NCBI GenBank assembly: GCA_029013165.1
Contig: JAQXMV010000125.1
Location: 1-38,558 of the forward strand
Length of the DNA stretch: 38,558 nt
Reading direction: 5' to 3'
Source of the DNA: Oscillospiraceae bacterium
GTDB taxonomy: Bacteria; Bacillota; Clostridia; Oscillospirales; Acutalibacteraceae
Part shown: positions 17,860 through 27,121 of the stretch, piece after piece
Position numbering within the stretch: position 1 is the stretch's first letter
Layout: each line of letters opens with the position of its first letter
Made by a program: the position numbers and the translations under genes
Notes under the pieces: generated by a model
What the model saw: only the letters and a program-made list of their open reading frames with translations
The model's database searches: none
Told to the model about the DNA's origin: nothing

Positions 17860-18969
17860 TCACAAGCTCTCCAACATCTCTTCAACTGCTTTTACGGTTT
17901 TTTCGCGGCTGAAGTATTTTCCGCGCTCAACAGCCTTTTCCCGGTAGTGTCTGAGGAGCTCCGGGTTGCTGAGCATTTTTTTCATAACCGCATAGACGCC
18001 CTCGGCGCTGTTTTCGGTGACAATGCCGTATTCATTGTTTTCTCCGAGCAGCTCCTTGGCACCGGAACAGTCAGTACTGACGACCGGTGTGCCGACGATG
18101 AGAGCCTCTGTTACCGCGGTAGAGAAGCCCTCCCGGCGTGAGGAGCAGACATAGAGATCGCTTGCGCCGACATATTGGTAGGGGTTATCTTTGTAGCCCA
18201 AAAGAATGAAGCTCTTTTCCAGAGAGTATTCTTTGATTTTTTTCTCAAGCTCTCCCTGAAGCTCTCCGACGCCAAGAATATAGACTCGGTGGGGATAGCC
18301 TTCGTTCAAAAGACGACGGTGCGCCTCCAGCAGCCGGTCAAATCCCTTGGGATGAACCAACTTCGCCACAGAGCATAGTGTGATTTCGTCCGTGAGAAAC
18401 CGTGGATCATCAGGAGATATCTTGGATTTTTCGATGATTTCTTCCGTCTCGTTGGTGTTATAGAGAACCTGAACTCCGGTCAGGCCGAGACTTTTCTCAA
18501 AGAGCTCTTTCACTCTTTCGGAAACAGCGATGATCCGATCAAAGTCTGCGTAGGCCTTTGTGGCCTCATCGGGAGAACGGAAACCGACAGACGCCAGCTT
18601 TTCATCGGCAAGCTCGATATGTACCCAGGCTACCCTTTTCATTTCCGGATCTGTGCAGCCGGAAATGATTCTTGAGGTAGGTCCCTCAAGATAAGATACC
18701 AGAATATCATAGTCTCCTTTGACGATTCTGCGATAAAGCCTTTCGGGTGAAAAGAACTTCATCAGAGTGGTGTTTCCGCGGAATTGCTTTTTTGCACCGG
18801 GAATATAGTGCACATGGCTTTTCAGGTATTGTCTGTTGACGCCCACATCAAAAAGCGTTTGTACCGTCACATCGAATTTTTTGCGGTCAAGATTGTTGGC
18901 AAGATTTACTAAAACTTTTTCCGCACCGCCGTGGCCGAGGTTGGGAATTAAAAAAAGTACTTTTTTCAT
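17860..18969 (-). CDS. Glycosyltransferase family 4
   Basis: MKKVLFLIPNLGHGGAEKVLVNLANNL; VAKLVHPKGFDRLLEAH; SSRREGFSTAVTEALIVGTPVVSTDCSGAKELLG. Confidence 0.93.
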   Translation of the reverse strand: MKKVLFLIPNLGHGGAEKVLVNLANNLDRKKFDVTVQTLFDVGVNRQYLKSHVHYIPGAKKQFRGNTTLMKFFSPERLYRRIVKGDYDILVSYLEGPTSRIISGCTDPEMKRVAWVHIELADEKLASVGFRSPDEATKAYADFDRIIAVSERVKELFEKSLGLTGVQVLYNTNETEEIIEKSKISPDDPRFLTDEITLCSVAKLVHPKGFDRLLEAHRRLLNEGYPHRVYILGVGELQGELEKKIKEYSLEKSFILLGYKDNPYQYVGASDLYVCSSRREGFSTAVTEALIVGTPVVSTDCSGAKELLGENNEYGIVTENSAEGVYAVMKKMLSNPELLRHYREKAVERGKYFSREKTVKAVEEMLESL

Positions 18970-18973
18970 TTTT

Positions 18974-20092
18974 TCACGCTCCGAAATGTGACTGAATATA
19001 TGTCCATAGGGACATTTGCTTAAAACAACTGTCAAACACATGTTGGATTCGGTTGCCGTAGATGAAAAATCCCAAGTAGCCGATAACACAAAGAACGCTG
19101 AGAATCTGACGGTCTTTTCCGCCGATCTTTTTCAGCATCCACGGCAATGTGATGCACTGGGCCGGCAGAAAATAGTTTGCCAATCTGGCAAAGTAGTTTG
19201 CCGTGCCGAAAAGGCCGACGAACATGATCAGACCGTTGACCATTGCCATATTAAAGATCAGATTCTCCGATCGGTCCGAATCATCAAATAGCGTGTTCTT
19301 ATAGAAAAATGACAGTCCGAAAGGAACGAGACAAACCAGCACGCGGAAAATATTCACACCCTCTCCGACGAAAGAGGCGGCGTCATAGTTTGCTCCCATA
19401 AGAATGGTAACATCGAGAATGGTTCCAATCAGAGAGTGCAAAGAAAATCCCAATAGGATGAATATCGCCGTATAGATGAATGTTTTGATGGACCACGGTC
19501 TGAAAAACAGCAGCGGTATGATCAGGTAAACAATGGAATAGGGATGAAACAGAATGCCTAAAACCAAGAAAACAATATATTTTTTCCATTTTTTTTCAAT
19601 GGCTGCTGAGGTCGCAATCAGACACATGGCAGTGGCGACACACTGCTTGATGGCGGCAAAGGAAAAAATATAGAAACCTGTGGTAAACATCAGATAGACC
19701 GCCATCGGAAAAGAGTCGGAATATTTTCGCACAAACCAAACATAGGGCACGACCGTGATGTAAGAGTAGAACATAATATAGTCTTGGCTGGAAAATCCGA
19801 TATCCTTGAGCAGAGCCGTCAGATAGGTGAAGCCAAGACCGCCGGCGAAAGTGGCACTGCCTGATTGCCAAAGTTCTCGAAATGAAGGCATTTGTTCAAA
19901 AATACCGATATAAGTAACGGTATCATTATACCAGGTGCGCAGACCGCCGTAGGTGGCAAGGACGATCATGAGTATCACCGTAAAGAGCTTTTCCTGCCGT
20001 TCGACGCCGTCGGCCGAAAGTTGCCGGTCTCTGCGGTTGATAATAAAAGCAAATAGGACTCCTACAGCGGTTAGAATGAATAGTTTTTTCAA
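18974..20092 (-). CDS. EpsG-family / Wzy-like polysaccharide polymerase
   Basis: Multi-TM protein; YGGLRTWYNDTVTYIGIFEQMP, FHPYSIVYLIIPLLFFR. Confidence 0.82.
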   Translation of the reverse strand: MKKLFILTAVGVLFAFIINRRDRQLSADGVERQEKLFTVILMIVLATYGGLRTWYNDTVTYIGIFEQMPSFRELWQSGSATFAGGLGFTYLTALLKDIGFSSQDYIMFYSYITVVPYVWFVRKYSDSFPMAVYLMFTTGFYIFSFAAIKQCVATAMCLIATSAAIEKKWKKYIVFLVLGILFHPYSIVYLIIPLLFFRPWSIKTFIYTAIFILLGFSLHSLIGTILDVTILMGANYDAASFVGEGVNIFRVLVCLVPFGLSFFYKNTLFDDSDRSENLIFNMAMVNGLIMFVGLFGTANYFARLANYFLPAQCITLPWMLKKIGGKDRQILSVLCVIGYLGFFIYGNRIQHVFDSCFKQMSLWTYIQSHFGA

Positions 20093-20119
20093 TGTGTTCT
20101 CCCTTTTAATGAATGAAGG

Positions 20120-21040
20120 CTATTTTTTGTTGTCCATAATAATTAGTTGCTTTTTCGACAGAACCTTGATCAATATACTCAGCAAAATGCCGGGAAAAAT
20201 CATGGCTATGGTAAGCAGAGGCTTCTTGGATTCTTTCCAAATATTTGAAAATTTTCCTGCAAGGATAGAGCTTGAATCGTAATGAACCGCATTTTTGATT
20301 TGAAATTTCAGCGGAGCATTCAAAAAATCCATGCATAGCAGTCGGAGCTGAGCAAAGCTGTTGGGGCTGTTCCTATATTGTCGAAAAATATTGTTTGCCA
20401 TGCCGTCAGGCTGATATTCAACGATGCAGGTAGGCTCGTTCATCACGAGAAAATCATATTTGAGACTGATTTTCAAGTGCATATAATGGGGATTGAAATT
20501 TTTTTCTCCGTTCAGTGTGGGCATAGGCGCCACAGATTTATATAGTTCGCTTCTGATAATCAGTTTTCTGTCGCCGTCTCTCAGTTTGTATTTTCCCACC
20601 ATAAGATCTATCGGATTGACCGTCTTTTGATCCGGCAGGGGATCTCCTATGATTTTGCCGTCCTCATAGCAGTCCAGGGAATCAATTCCTGCAAGGGTAT
20701 CGCTACCCTCACGATGCCATTTGTTTAATATCTTCTCAATGGCACCATTGGCCACTCGATCATCGGAGTCAATACACATTGCCAGTTCAGTGTCGAGATT
20801 TTCGATCGCCGTGTTATAAGCAGTATGCAGACCGCCGTTTTCTTTATAAATGTAGCGGATTTCAAAACCGCAGTTTTTTTGCTGTAGTTCTTTTACATAT
20901 TCCACCGTGCTGTCTGTGGAACCGTCATCTATGATCAGCCAACAAAAATCCTTGCAGCTTTGTTGGCAGAGACTGTCATAAAGGCGCGGTAAAGTGTGCG
21001 CACGATTAAATGTCGGGGTAAAAACCGTTAACTCAGGCAT
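20120..21040 (-). CDS. Glycosyltransferase family 2
   Basis: LTVFTPTFNRAHTLPRLYDSLCQQSCKDFCWLIIDDGSTDST, CIDSDD. Confidence 0.93.
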   Translation of the reverse strand: MPELTVFTPTFNRAHTLPRLYDSLCQQSCKDFCWLIIDDGSTDSTVEYVKELQQKNCGFEIRYIYKENGGLHTAYNTAIENLDTELAMCIDSDDRVANGAIEKILNKWHREGSDTLAGIDSLDCYEDGKIIGDPLPDQKTVNPIDLMVGKYKLRDGDRKLIIRSELYKSVAPMPTLNGEKNFNPHYMHLKISLKYDFLVMNEPTCIVEYQPDGMANNIFRQYRNSPNSFAQLRLLCMDFLNAPLKFQIKNAVHYDSSSILAGKFSNIWKESKKPLLTIAMIFPGILLSILIKVLSKKQLIIMDNKK

Positions 21041-22001
21041 GAAAAGATAACCCCCTTATTCTGGAAAAGAAGACCATCATACGGCATAATGTGCTAAAAC
21101 CGCCGACCTTGGTAACGGTTCTCATGAGTTTGATCTTGCGTGAAGAAGAGTAATTCAACAATTCGGCGTTAGTCTTTAGTTCAGATATAATTTTTCTGCG
21201 CTGTGTAACATTTGGTACACAGCCTATATTGAAAAGTAAAATTGCATACTGATAGCTTACATAGGGCAGATAAAGCGTCCGTTCGTTCTGAGGGAGACTA
21301 TTAATCAATTCTATGCAGTATTGTACATTGTTTTTAAGATCAATGAACTTTTTGAGGTTCATGCTGTTGGAAATGGAATTCCTGCGCTGTCTGTAGTTAT
21401 AAAAATCAAAGTCAACATAAGTGATATGATCCGCTTTAAGTGCCAAACGGAGACTCCAGTCTATATCCTCCGAGCAAACACCTTGCCTAAAATTAAGCTC
21501 TTCTGCTTGAAAAAGAGAATGTCGGATTATTTTAATACAGGGACTTGAGATATATTTTTCACTTTGCAGGACAGCTTCTTTACCGTTGATATTGTCGCTG
21601 GGCGAAAAATAAGATTTTTGATTGTTGCCATTTTCATCAACCTTACTTAGATTTGTGCAAAGAACATCACAACGGAACTGGTTAATAAAATCGTTGATTC
21701 TTGTGAGCGCTAAAGCGTCTTTCCAGTAATCGTCGCTGTCCAGGAACATGATATACTCCCCGTCTGCCACCTTTATTCCATGATTTCTGGCTGCCGCAGC
21801 GCCGGCGTTCTGCTGGTGAATTACTTGAACTCTTGGATCGGAAACTGCATATTCGTCACAGATTTTCGGGCAGTTGTCAGGGGATTGGTCATCAATGAGT
21901 ATCACTTCAAAATCTCGGAAACTCTGACAAAGAACGCTGTCTATGCATTGTCTGATATACTTTTCCGCCCCATATACGGGTATAATAATGCTGAATTTCA
22001 T
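21033..22001 (-). CDS. Glycosyltransferase family 2
   Basis: MKFSIIIPVYGAEKYIRQCIDSVLCQSFRDFEVILIDDQSPDNCP, FLDSDDYW; start at CAT 21999-22001, not the longer ORF start. Confidence 0.92.
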   Translation of the reverse strand: MKFSIIIPVYGAEKYIRQCIDSVLCQSFRDFEVILIDDQSPDNCPKICDEYAVSDPRVQVIHQQNAGAAAARNHGIKVADGEYIMFLDSDDYWKDALALTRINDFINQFRCDVLCTNLSKVDENGNNQKSYFSPSDNINGKEAVLQSEKYISSPCIKIIRHSLFQAEELNFRQGVCSEDIDWSLRLALKADHITYVDFDFYNYRQRRNSISNSMNLKKFIDLKNNVQYCIELINSLPQNERTLYLPYVSYQYAILLFNIGCVPNVTQRRKIISELKTNAELLNYSSSRKIKLMRTVTKVGGFSTLCRMMVFFSRIRGLSFHA

Positions 22002-22513
22002 GGATTGTCCTTCCGTTCTATTTCTACTGCGGCAGGCGCAGCGACGATGGCGTTGGCGGGTACATCGTGTACGACGACACAGCCTGCGCCGATGCGGGCA
22101 TTGTCTCCGATGGTAACATTTCCGATGATTTTGGCGCCTGCACCGATGAGCACATTGTCCCCGATTATGGGCGCTCCGTTTTTTCCTTCCCCAATGGTTA
22201 CCTGATGAAATATTTTGCACTCTTTGCCGATGACGGCATTATGTGAAATGATGATACCGTAAAGACCGTGCGGTAATTTGGGAATCCCGGCAAAGGCTGC
22301 GCCGAAGCCTAAGTGCGTCCCGAGAGAAGCATTGTTGAAGGCATCACATTTTTTGATGTAATAGAGGCGATAGAGATTGCATATACGGCTCAGGCCGCCT
22401 TTGTTTTCTGAAACAACGGCATTTCGTCTGCGCCAGTATTTTTTTTCATCGTAATGCTGCAATCTTGCGCGGAAAAACCTTTCCGTAAAACTCAGATCGT
22501 CCAGTTCTTTCAT
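21998..22513 (-). CDS. Serine acetyltransferase-like hexapeptide-repeat acyltransferase
   Basis: LGFGAAFAGIPKLPHGLYGIIISHNAVIGKECKIFHQVTIGEGKNGAPIIGDNVLIGAGAKIIGNVTIGDNARIGAGCVV. Confidence 0.88.
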   Translation of the reverse strand: MKELDDLSFTERFFRARLQHYDEKKYWRRRNAVVSENKGGLSRICNLYRLYYIKKCDAFNNASLGTHLGFGAAFAGIPKLPHGLYGIIISHNAVIGKECKIFHQVTIGEGKNGAPIIGDNVLIGAGAKIIGNVTIGDNARIGAGCVVVHDVPANAIVAAPAAVEIERKDNP

Positions 22514-22525
22514 AATATTTTCTCC

Positions 22526-23641
22526 TTATATTTCGAGCGCTTCCAGCGTTTTCCCGACCACAGCGCTTTTCTCGAATCTTTCCTCCATCAGGCGCCGTGA
22601 AGCACGCCCCATTTCCTTGCGTTTCTCCGCCGGGAACTCCATAAATTCTGCCAGGGCATCGGTCAGTGCCTGAGGATCTCTGACGGGACAGAGAATACCG
22701 CTTTCACCCGGTAACACCGCTTCCCGGCAGCCGGGAATGTCGCTGGTGATCAGCGGCCGTCCCGAGGCGGCGGCCTCCAGCAGGACATTGGACATGCCCT
22801 CGTGATAGGAGGGCAGAACAACACAGTTCGCCGCGGCATAGAAAGGTGCCACATCGCTCTGATGGCCGTGATAGTTGACGGTTTTCTTTTCCGCTGCGGT
22901 GGTGAGTTTTTCGGCATACGCCTCCTCGTCAAAACCGCCCACGATATCGAAACCCGCTCGGTCGCCGTATTGGCTCCTGATCTTCTCGGCGGCGAGAAGA
23001 AGCTCGTCTATGCCCTTTTCTTTCATGATCCTGCCCACAAAGAGAAAGCGCACTTCCTCTTTGTCGGGATAGGGAAGATAAGGGTGCTGCTGCAAATTGA
23101 TTCCGGCTCCGGGTAACAGACTTTCCTTCCCTTTGGGGATTACGCCTGATTTCGTCAGGGTGTCAAGATTTCCCTGGTTTTCAAAGAAAACCTTCTTTGC
23201 TCTTTTCAGAGCCAGACGGTATAGGGTCAGCACCAGCTTCTTGATGAAACCGCCGTTCTCGATGGCGGAACCGAGGCCGGTGATGTTGGCGGCATAAGGC
23301 AGATGAAGCAGTCGGCAGGCAAGGCCGCCGTAGATATTGGGCTTGATGGTGTAGGTGACTGTCAGGTCGGGCCGCAGACTGCGCAGGAGCTTGATATAGC
23401 GAAAGAACAGGCGAAGATCCGTCACCGGGTTGATTCCGCGGCGGTCAATGTCCGTCTCAATGAAATGCATACCGTCTTCTTTCAGCTTGTCCACAAATTC
23501 CCCGTAGGGCAGAGAAATGAAAACCTCGTTCCCGCGGCTTTTCATTTTCAGAAGCAGATCGCGGCGGAAACGGTAAAGTCCCACATCGTTGTTGGCCAGA
23601 ATCAGTATTTTTTTATTCTTTTTTTCTTGCCGGCACGCCAA
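22526..23641 (-). CDS. Glycosyltransferase family 4 (PglA-like)
   Basis: ILANNDVGLYRFRRDLLLKMKSRGNEVFISLPYG, TIKPNIYGGLACRLLHLPYAANITGLGSAIENGGF, PSYHEGMSNVLLEAAASGRPLITSDIPGCREAV. Confidence 0.9.
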   Translation of the reverse strand: MACRQEKKNKKILILANNDVGLYRFRRDLLLKMKSRGNEVFISLPYGEFVDKLKEDGMHFIETDIDRRGINPVTDLRLFFRYIKLLRSLRPDLTVTYTIKPNIYGGLACRLLHLPYAANITGLGSAIENGGFIKKLVLTLYRLALKRAKKVFFENQGNLDTLTKSGVIPKGKESLLPGAGINLQQHPYLPYPDKEEVRFLFVGRIMKEKGIDELLLAAEKIRSQYGDRAGFDIVGGFDEEAYAEKLTTAAEKKTVNYHGHQSDVAPFYAAANCVVLPSYHEGMSNVLLEAAASGRPLITSDIPGCREAVLPGESGILCPVRDPQALTDALAEFMEFPAEKRKEMGRASRRLMEERFEKSAVVGKTLEALEI

Positions 23642-24221
23642 TATAAACGCCCCTCTCCTCTATGTTTTTCACGACGGCGGCGCCTGCGCCGATGACGCAG
23701 TGGCTGCAGATACAGATGTTGTTTTTCACCGAAGCGCCGATGCCGATGTGGCACTCCCGGCCGATATGAACGGTTCCGGCCAACAGGGCTCCGGGAGAAA
23801 GATGGGAATAATCGCCGATGATATTATCATGCTCGGCAACGGCGCAGGTGTTGATGATGCAGTGCTTGCCGATCTGCGCCATGGGATTGATCACGGCGCC
23901 GGCCATGACTGCCGTGCCCTCTCCGATGCTGACGCCGTATCCGATCTGTGCCGACGGATGAATCAGGGTGGCATAGGGCAGGGGATATTGCTGTGCGATT
24001 CGGCGGCGCGTGCCGCCGTCGCCGATGGCAAGGAAAAACTCCGTGTTGCCGTCGTTACAGGCGGGAGCCTCCTGACTTTTTCCGATCACAGGCAGTCCCA
24101 TGACAGAGCCGCAGGCCTTGTCATCGAGAAAGACGATGTGCTGATAGCCCATTTTCATGGCGATGTCGGCAATGACTTTTCCGTGGCCGCCGGCTCCGAT
24201 AATAACCAGTCTTTCTTTCAT
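23613..24221 (-). CDS. NeuD/PglD-family sugar O/N-acetyltransferase
   Basis: RLVIIGAGGHGKVIADIAMKMGYQHIVFLDD; left-handed beta-helix hexapeptides. Confidence 0.92.
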   Translation of the reverse strand: MKERLVIIGAGGHGKVIADIAMKMGYQHIVFLDDKACGSVMGLPVIGKSQEAPACNDGNTEFFLAIGDGGTRRRIAQQYPLPYATLIHPSAQIGYGVSIGEGTAVMAGAVINPMAQIGKHCIINTCAVAEHDNIIGDYSHLSPGALLAGTVHIGRECHIGIGASVKNNICICSHCVIGAGAAVVKNIEERGVYIGVPARKKE

Positions 24222-24862
24222 TGTTCCTCTTCCTTTGTTCCGGTGAATTCTTCCATGGTGGCTGAGGTTTCTGAGGAAATGCCCTCTTTTTTGAAGAAAG
24301 CCTTGCTGACGGTTTGCAGTATGATGCTGATGTCTCCCCTCAGGGTGATGTGATTGGCATAGTCCACATCATAGCGGAATTTTTCCTCCCAGCTCACGGT
24401 GTTTCTGCCGTTGACCTGAGCTAAGCCCGTCAGTCCCGGACGAACATCGTGACGGTGACGCTGCTCTTCATTGTAGCGGGGCAGATATTTGACCAGCAGA
24501 GGTCTCGGCCCCACAACGCTCATGTCGCCCCGAAGAATATTGAAAACCTCCGGCAGTTCGTCAAGGCTGGTGCTGCGCAGCATCTTGCCAAAAGGCGTCA
24601 GCCGCTTCTCGTCGGGGAGAAGATTGCCGTTGCCGTCTTTTTCATCGGTCATGGTGCGGAATTTTCTCAGCTGAAAGATTTTTTCGTTTTTGCCCGGTCT
24701 GTCCTGACGGAAAATCACCGGGGAGCCCAGCTTGATTCTGACTGCCACGGCTAAGATGAGATACAGCCACCAGAAGAAAAGAATGGCGGCAAGGGCACAG
24801 CATATATCCAGTGGGCGCTTGCAATATTTTTCGTATGGTCCGTAGGGCTTATGCTCCGGCAT
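24218..24862 (-). CDS. Sugar transferase (PglC-like phosphoglycosyltransferase)
   Basis: YCKRPLDICCALAAILFFWWLYLILAVAVRIKLGSPVIFRQDRPGKNEKIFQLRKFRTM, STSLDELPEVFNILRGDMSVVGPRPLL, RHDVRPGLTGLAQVNGRN. Confidence 0.95.
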   Translation of the reverse strand: MPEHKPYGPYEKYCKRPLDICCALAAILFFWWLYLILAVAVRIKLGSPVIFRQDRPGKNEKIFQLRKFRTMTDEKDGNGNLLPDEKRLTPFGKMLRSTSLDELPEVFNILRGDMSVVGPRPLLVKYLPRYNEEQRHRHDVRPGLTGLAQVNGRNTVSWEEKFRYDVDYANHITLRGDISIILQTVSKAFFKKEGISSETSATMEEFTGTKEEEQ

Positions 24863-24899
24863 TGGCGTGTTCCGTCCTTTCGGGGAAATTTTGAGCGTG

Positions 24900-26147
24900 T
24901 TATGTAAAACAGCGGTGTATCGCTTCAATAATGATGTCCTGCTGCCAGGGAAGCATTTTGTTATCCGAGGGCAGGCAAAGGCCGCGGGTGAAGATATCCG
25001 AACCGGTGTCGTTCAGGGTTCCTTTTTCCGCGAGACCGTCGGCGGTGACAAAGTCAAAGCCGGCATAAATGGGCTGGAGATGCATGGGCTTCCAGATCGG
25101 TCGACCCTCGGCGTTGATGGCGGCGAGGCTTTCGAGAATCTGTGTCGGACAGCTCTTGCCCTTTTGCGGGGTAAAGGAGGCGCAGAGATCGTTTCTTTCC
25201 TGGGGGCACATGGCGTCGCGGTCAATGATCATGCAGGAAAGCCAGTAATTCGGTACACTGTTCCTTTCGTCAAAGGGATTCATTTTCACCGGCAGATCGC
25301 TGAGACCGTCGCGGTATCTCTCATAGATTTTTTTCTTTTGGGCGATATGCTCCTCTAAGTGGGGAAGCTGGCCGCGTACAACGCCGGCGATGACATTGCT
25401 CATGCGGTAGTTATAGCCCAGTTCCCGATGCTGATACCAGGGTGCCTTCTCTCGTGACTGAGTGGACCATTTCCGGACCTTGTCGGCGTCTGCGCCGTCG
25501 TCGGTCAGCAGCATGCCGCCGGAGCTGCCGGTGATGATCTTGTTTCCGTTGAAAGAAATGCAGGAAACATCGCCGAAAGAACCGGTCTGCACGCCTTGAT
25601 AGGTGGCGCCGAAGGATTCGGCGGCGTCCTCGATGAGCAGGGCACCGTGCTGGCGGACAAGGGCTTTGATCTCTTCTAATTTCGCCGGTACGCCGTAAAG
25701 ATGAGCCAGCATAACCAGCTTTGTGTCGGGATAAAGGGCGAAGGCTTTTTCGAGAGCCCGGGGATCCATATTCCAGGTGTCGCTTTCCGTGTCAATGAAT
25801 ACGGGTGTGCCGCCCTCATAGAGAATGGGATTGACCGTGGCGTCAAAGGTCATGTCCGTGCAGAAAACTCTTTTTCCGCTGAGGGCGCCTTTGCCCGGCT
25901 CCGGTGTGCCAAAGAGCTTCTCTCCGGCGAGACGAACCGCCATGTGTAGGCTTGCCGTGCCGCAGGAAAGACCGACGCCGTGTTTTCTGCCGATTTTTTC
26001 GCATATAATTTTTTCGGTTTCATCGATATTTTCGCCGAGGGTTGACATCCAGTTTGTGCGGTAGGCAAGGGTCATATATTCCAGCTCTTCTCCGTGCATG
26101 GTGGGAGAGGAGAGCCAAACCTTATTTTCAAAAGCCTTGATTTTCAT
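24900..26147 (-). CDS. DegT/DnrJ/EryC1/StrS aminotransferase (PglE-like)
   Basis: VWLSSPTMHGEELEYMTLAYRTNWMSTLGENI, GTASLHMAVRLAG, LIEDAAESFGATY, SFNGNKIITGSSGGML. Confidence 0.94.
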   Translation of the reverse strand: MKIKAFENKVWLSSPTMHGEELEYMTLAYRTNWMSTLGENIDETEKIICEKIGRKHGVGLSCGTASLHMAVRLAGEKLFGTPEPGKGALSGKRVFCTDMTFDATVNPILYEGGTPVFIDTESDTWNMDPRALEKAFALYPDTKLVMLAHLYGVPAKLEEIKALVRQHGALLIEDAAESFGATYQGVQTGSFGDVSCISFNGNKIITGSSGGMLLTDDGADADKVRKWSTQSREKAPWYQHRELGYNYRMSNVIAGVVRGQLPHLEEHIAQKKKIYERYRDGLSDLPVKMNPFDERNSVPNYWLSCMIIDRDAMCPQERNDLCASFTPQKGKSCPTQILESLAAINAEGRPIWKPMHLQPIYAGFDFVTADGLAEKGTLNDTGSDIFTRGLCLPSDNKMLPWQQDIIIEAIHRCFT

Positions 26148-26297
26148 AAAAGCAACAACCTTTTTAACATACTATGAGGAAATCCCCTTTGACAGCCTTT
26201 GGGAAGATAAGTCCCGTGTGCTTATATATACAGCCATTATATCAAATTAATATAGATAGAGCAAGGTTTTGCGGCGAAAAAGTGATGCGGCACAAAG

Positions 26298-26325
26298 AAA
26301 AAAGCGGTGCTGAAAACAACACCGC
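26298..26325 (-). terminator. Rho-independent terminator (minus strand) of the YdcF/SecB-like/DUF1292 operon
   Basis: Minus strand reads GCGGTG-TTGTTTTCAG-CACCGC-TTTTTT. Confidence 0.8.
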
Positions 26326-26426
26326 GCCGACCGTCGATCCATGCGCCTGAGCGCATCATAATGCCGAAGAAAAAAAGTCAGGATAAAATCATTTGTCCGC
26401 CCTGAAAGCTCCGCATGCCGCGCCGA

Positions 26427-26723
26427 TCAGTCAAAATCAAACTCGTCCTCATTCTTGATCCGGAATATGGAAAAGACCTGATCCAAGGTGTCCGGATCTT
26501 CCACCCGGCAGTAAACTTCTTTGCCGTTTACGCCCATAATGCGGAAGATATCCACATAGCCGTCGCCGACCAGGGGTGCCAGCACGGCATATTCGTTCTT
26601 TTCATAGAGGACGATATCGAGAAATTCATATTCGCCGTAATGACCGTCGCTGTCGGTAATTTTCACGGTAAAGTCCAGCTCATCATCTTTGAGCTGATTG
26701 AGCAGTTCCGACATATCTCTCAC
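26427..26723 (-). CDS. DUF1292 family protein
   Basis: FTVKITDSDGHYGEYEFLDIVLYEKNEYAVLAPL...VFSIFRIKNEDEFDFD. Confidence 0.85.
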   Translation of the reverse strand: MRDMSELLNQLKDDELDFTVKITDSDGHYGEYEFLDIVLYEKNEYAVLAPLVGDGYVDIFRIMGVNGKEVYCRVEDPDTLDQVFSIFRIKNEDEFDFD

Positions 26724-27115
26724 TCCTTATTGCCCATTTCCATGCGGTAAATCTCCTGATTTTCGATGTCGAAATTCTTCAGGAAAATCGGCGGTATGCC
26801 GGCATTGGCCGTCAGAGTTACGCAGAAAGCCTTGGCAATGGGGAAAAGCTCCTTAAAGGTTTCCACATGAAGAAACTCTTTCTCCACGGGATTGAGGATT
26901 CTGAAAGCGCCGTTGACCGTGAATTTGACGCTGATGGTGTCGGGCTTTTCCTTGTCAAAAACCTCAACGGTCAATGCGCCCTCACAGAAGCTGTTTCCGG
27001 AATATTTTACATTGTAGCTGACTTTGTTGCTGAATTTCAACTGCTGCTTTCCTGTAACATTGTTTTTAAAATTGACCTCACTGAGCTTGTAAGCCTGCAT
27101 TTCAACATTTGTCAT
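26720..27115 (-). CDS. SecB-like protein (putative export chaperone fold)
   Basis: C-terminal ELFPIAKAFCVTLTANAGIPPIFLKNFDIENQEIYRM resembles the SecB LFPYAR...L...AGFPPL.L..(V)NF..LY signature. Confidence 0.68.
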   Translation of the reverse strand: MTNVEMQAYKLSEVNFKNNVTGKQQLKFSNKVSYNVKYSGNSFCEGALTVEVFDKEKPDTISVKFTVNGAFRILNPVEKEFLHVETFKELFPIAKAFCVTLTANAGIPPIFLKNFDIENQEIYRMEMGNKE

Positions 27116-27121
27116 AGTCTC

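Noticed and set aside
22002-22220. Arg/His/Cys-rich N-terminal extension of the GT2 ORF
   Set aside because: Overlaps the acetyltransferase gene out of frame; the true start is at 22001
23589-24353. 254-aa plus-strand ORF
   Set aside because: Antisense to the PglD-like and PglC-like genes, which have clear motifs
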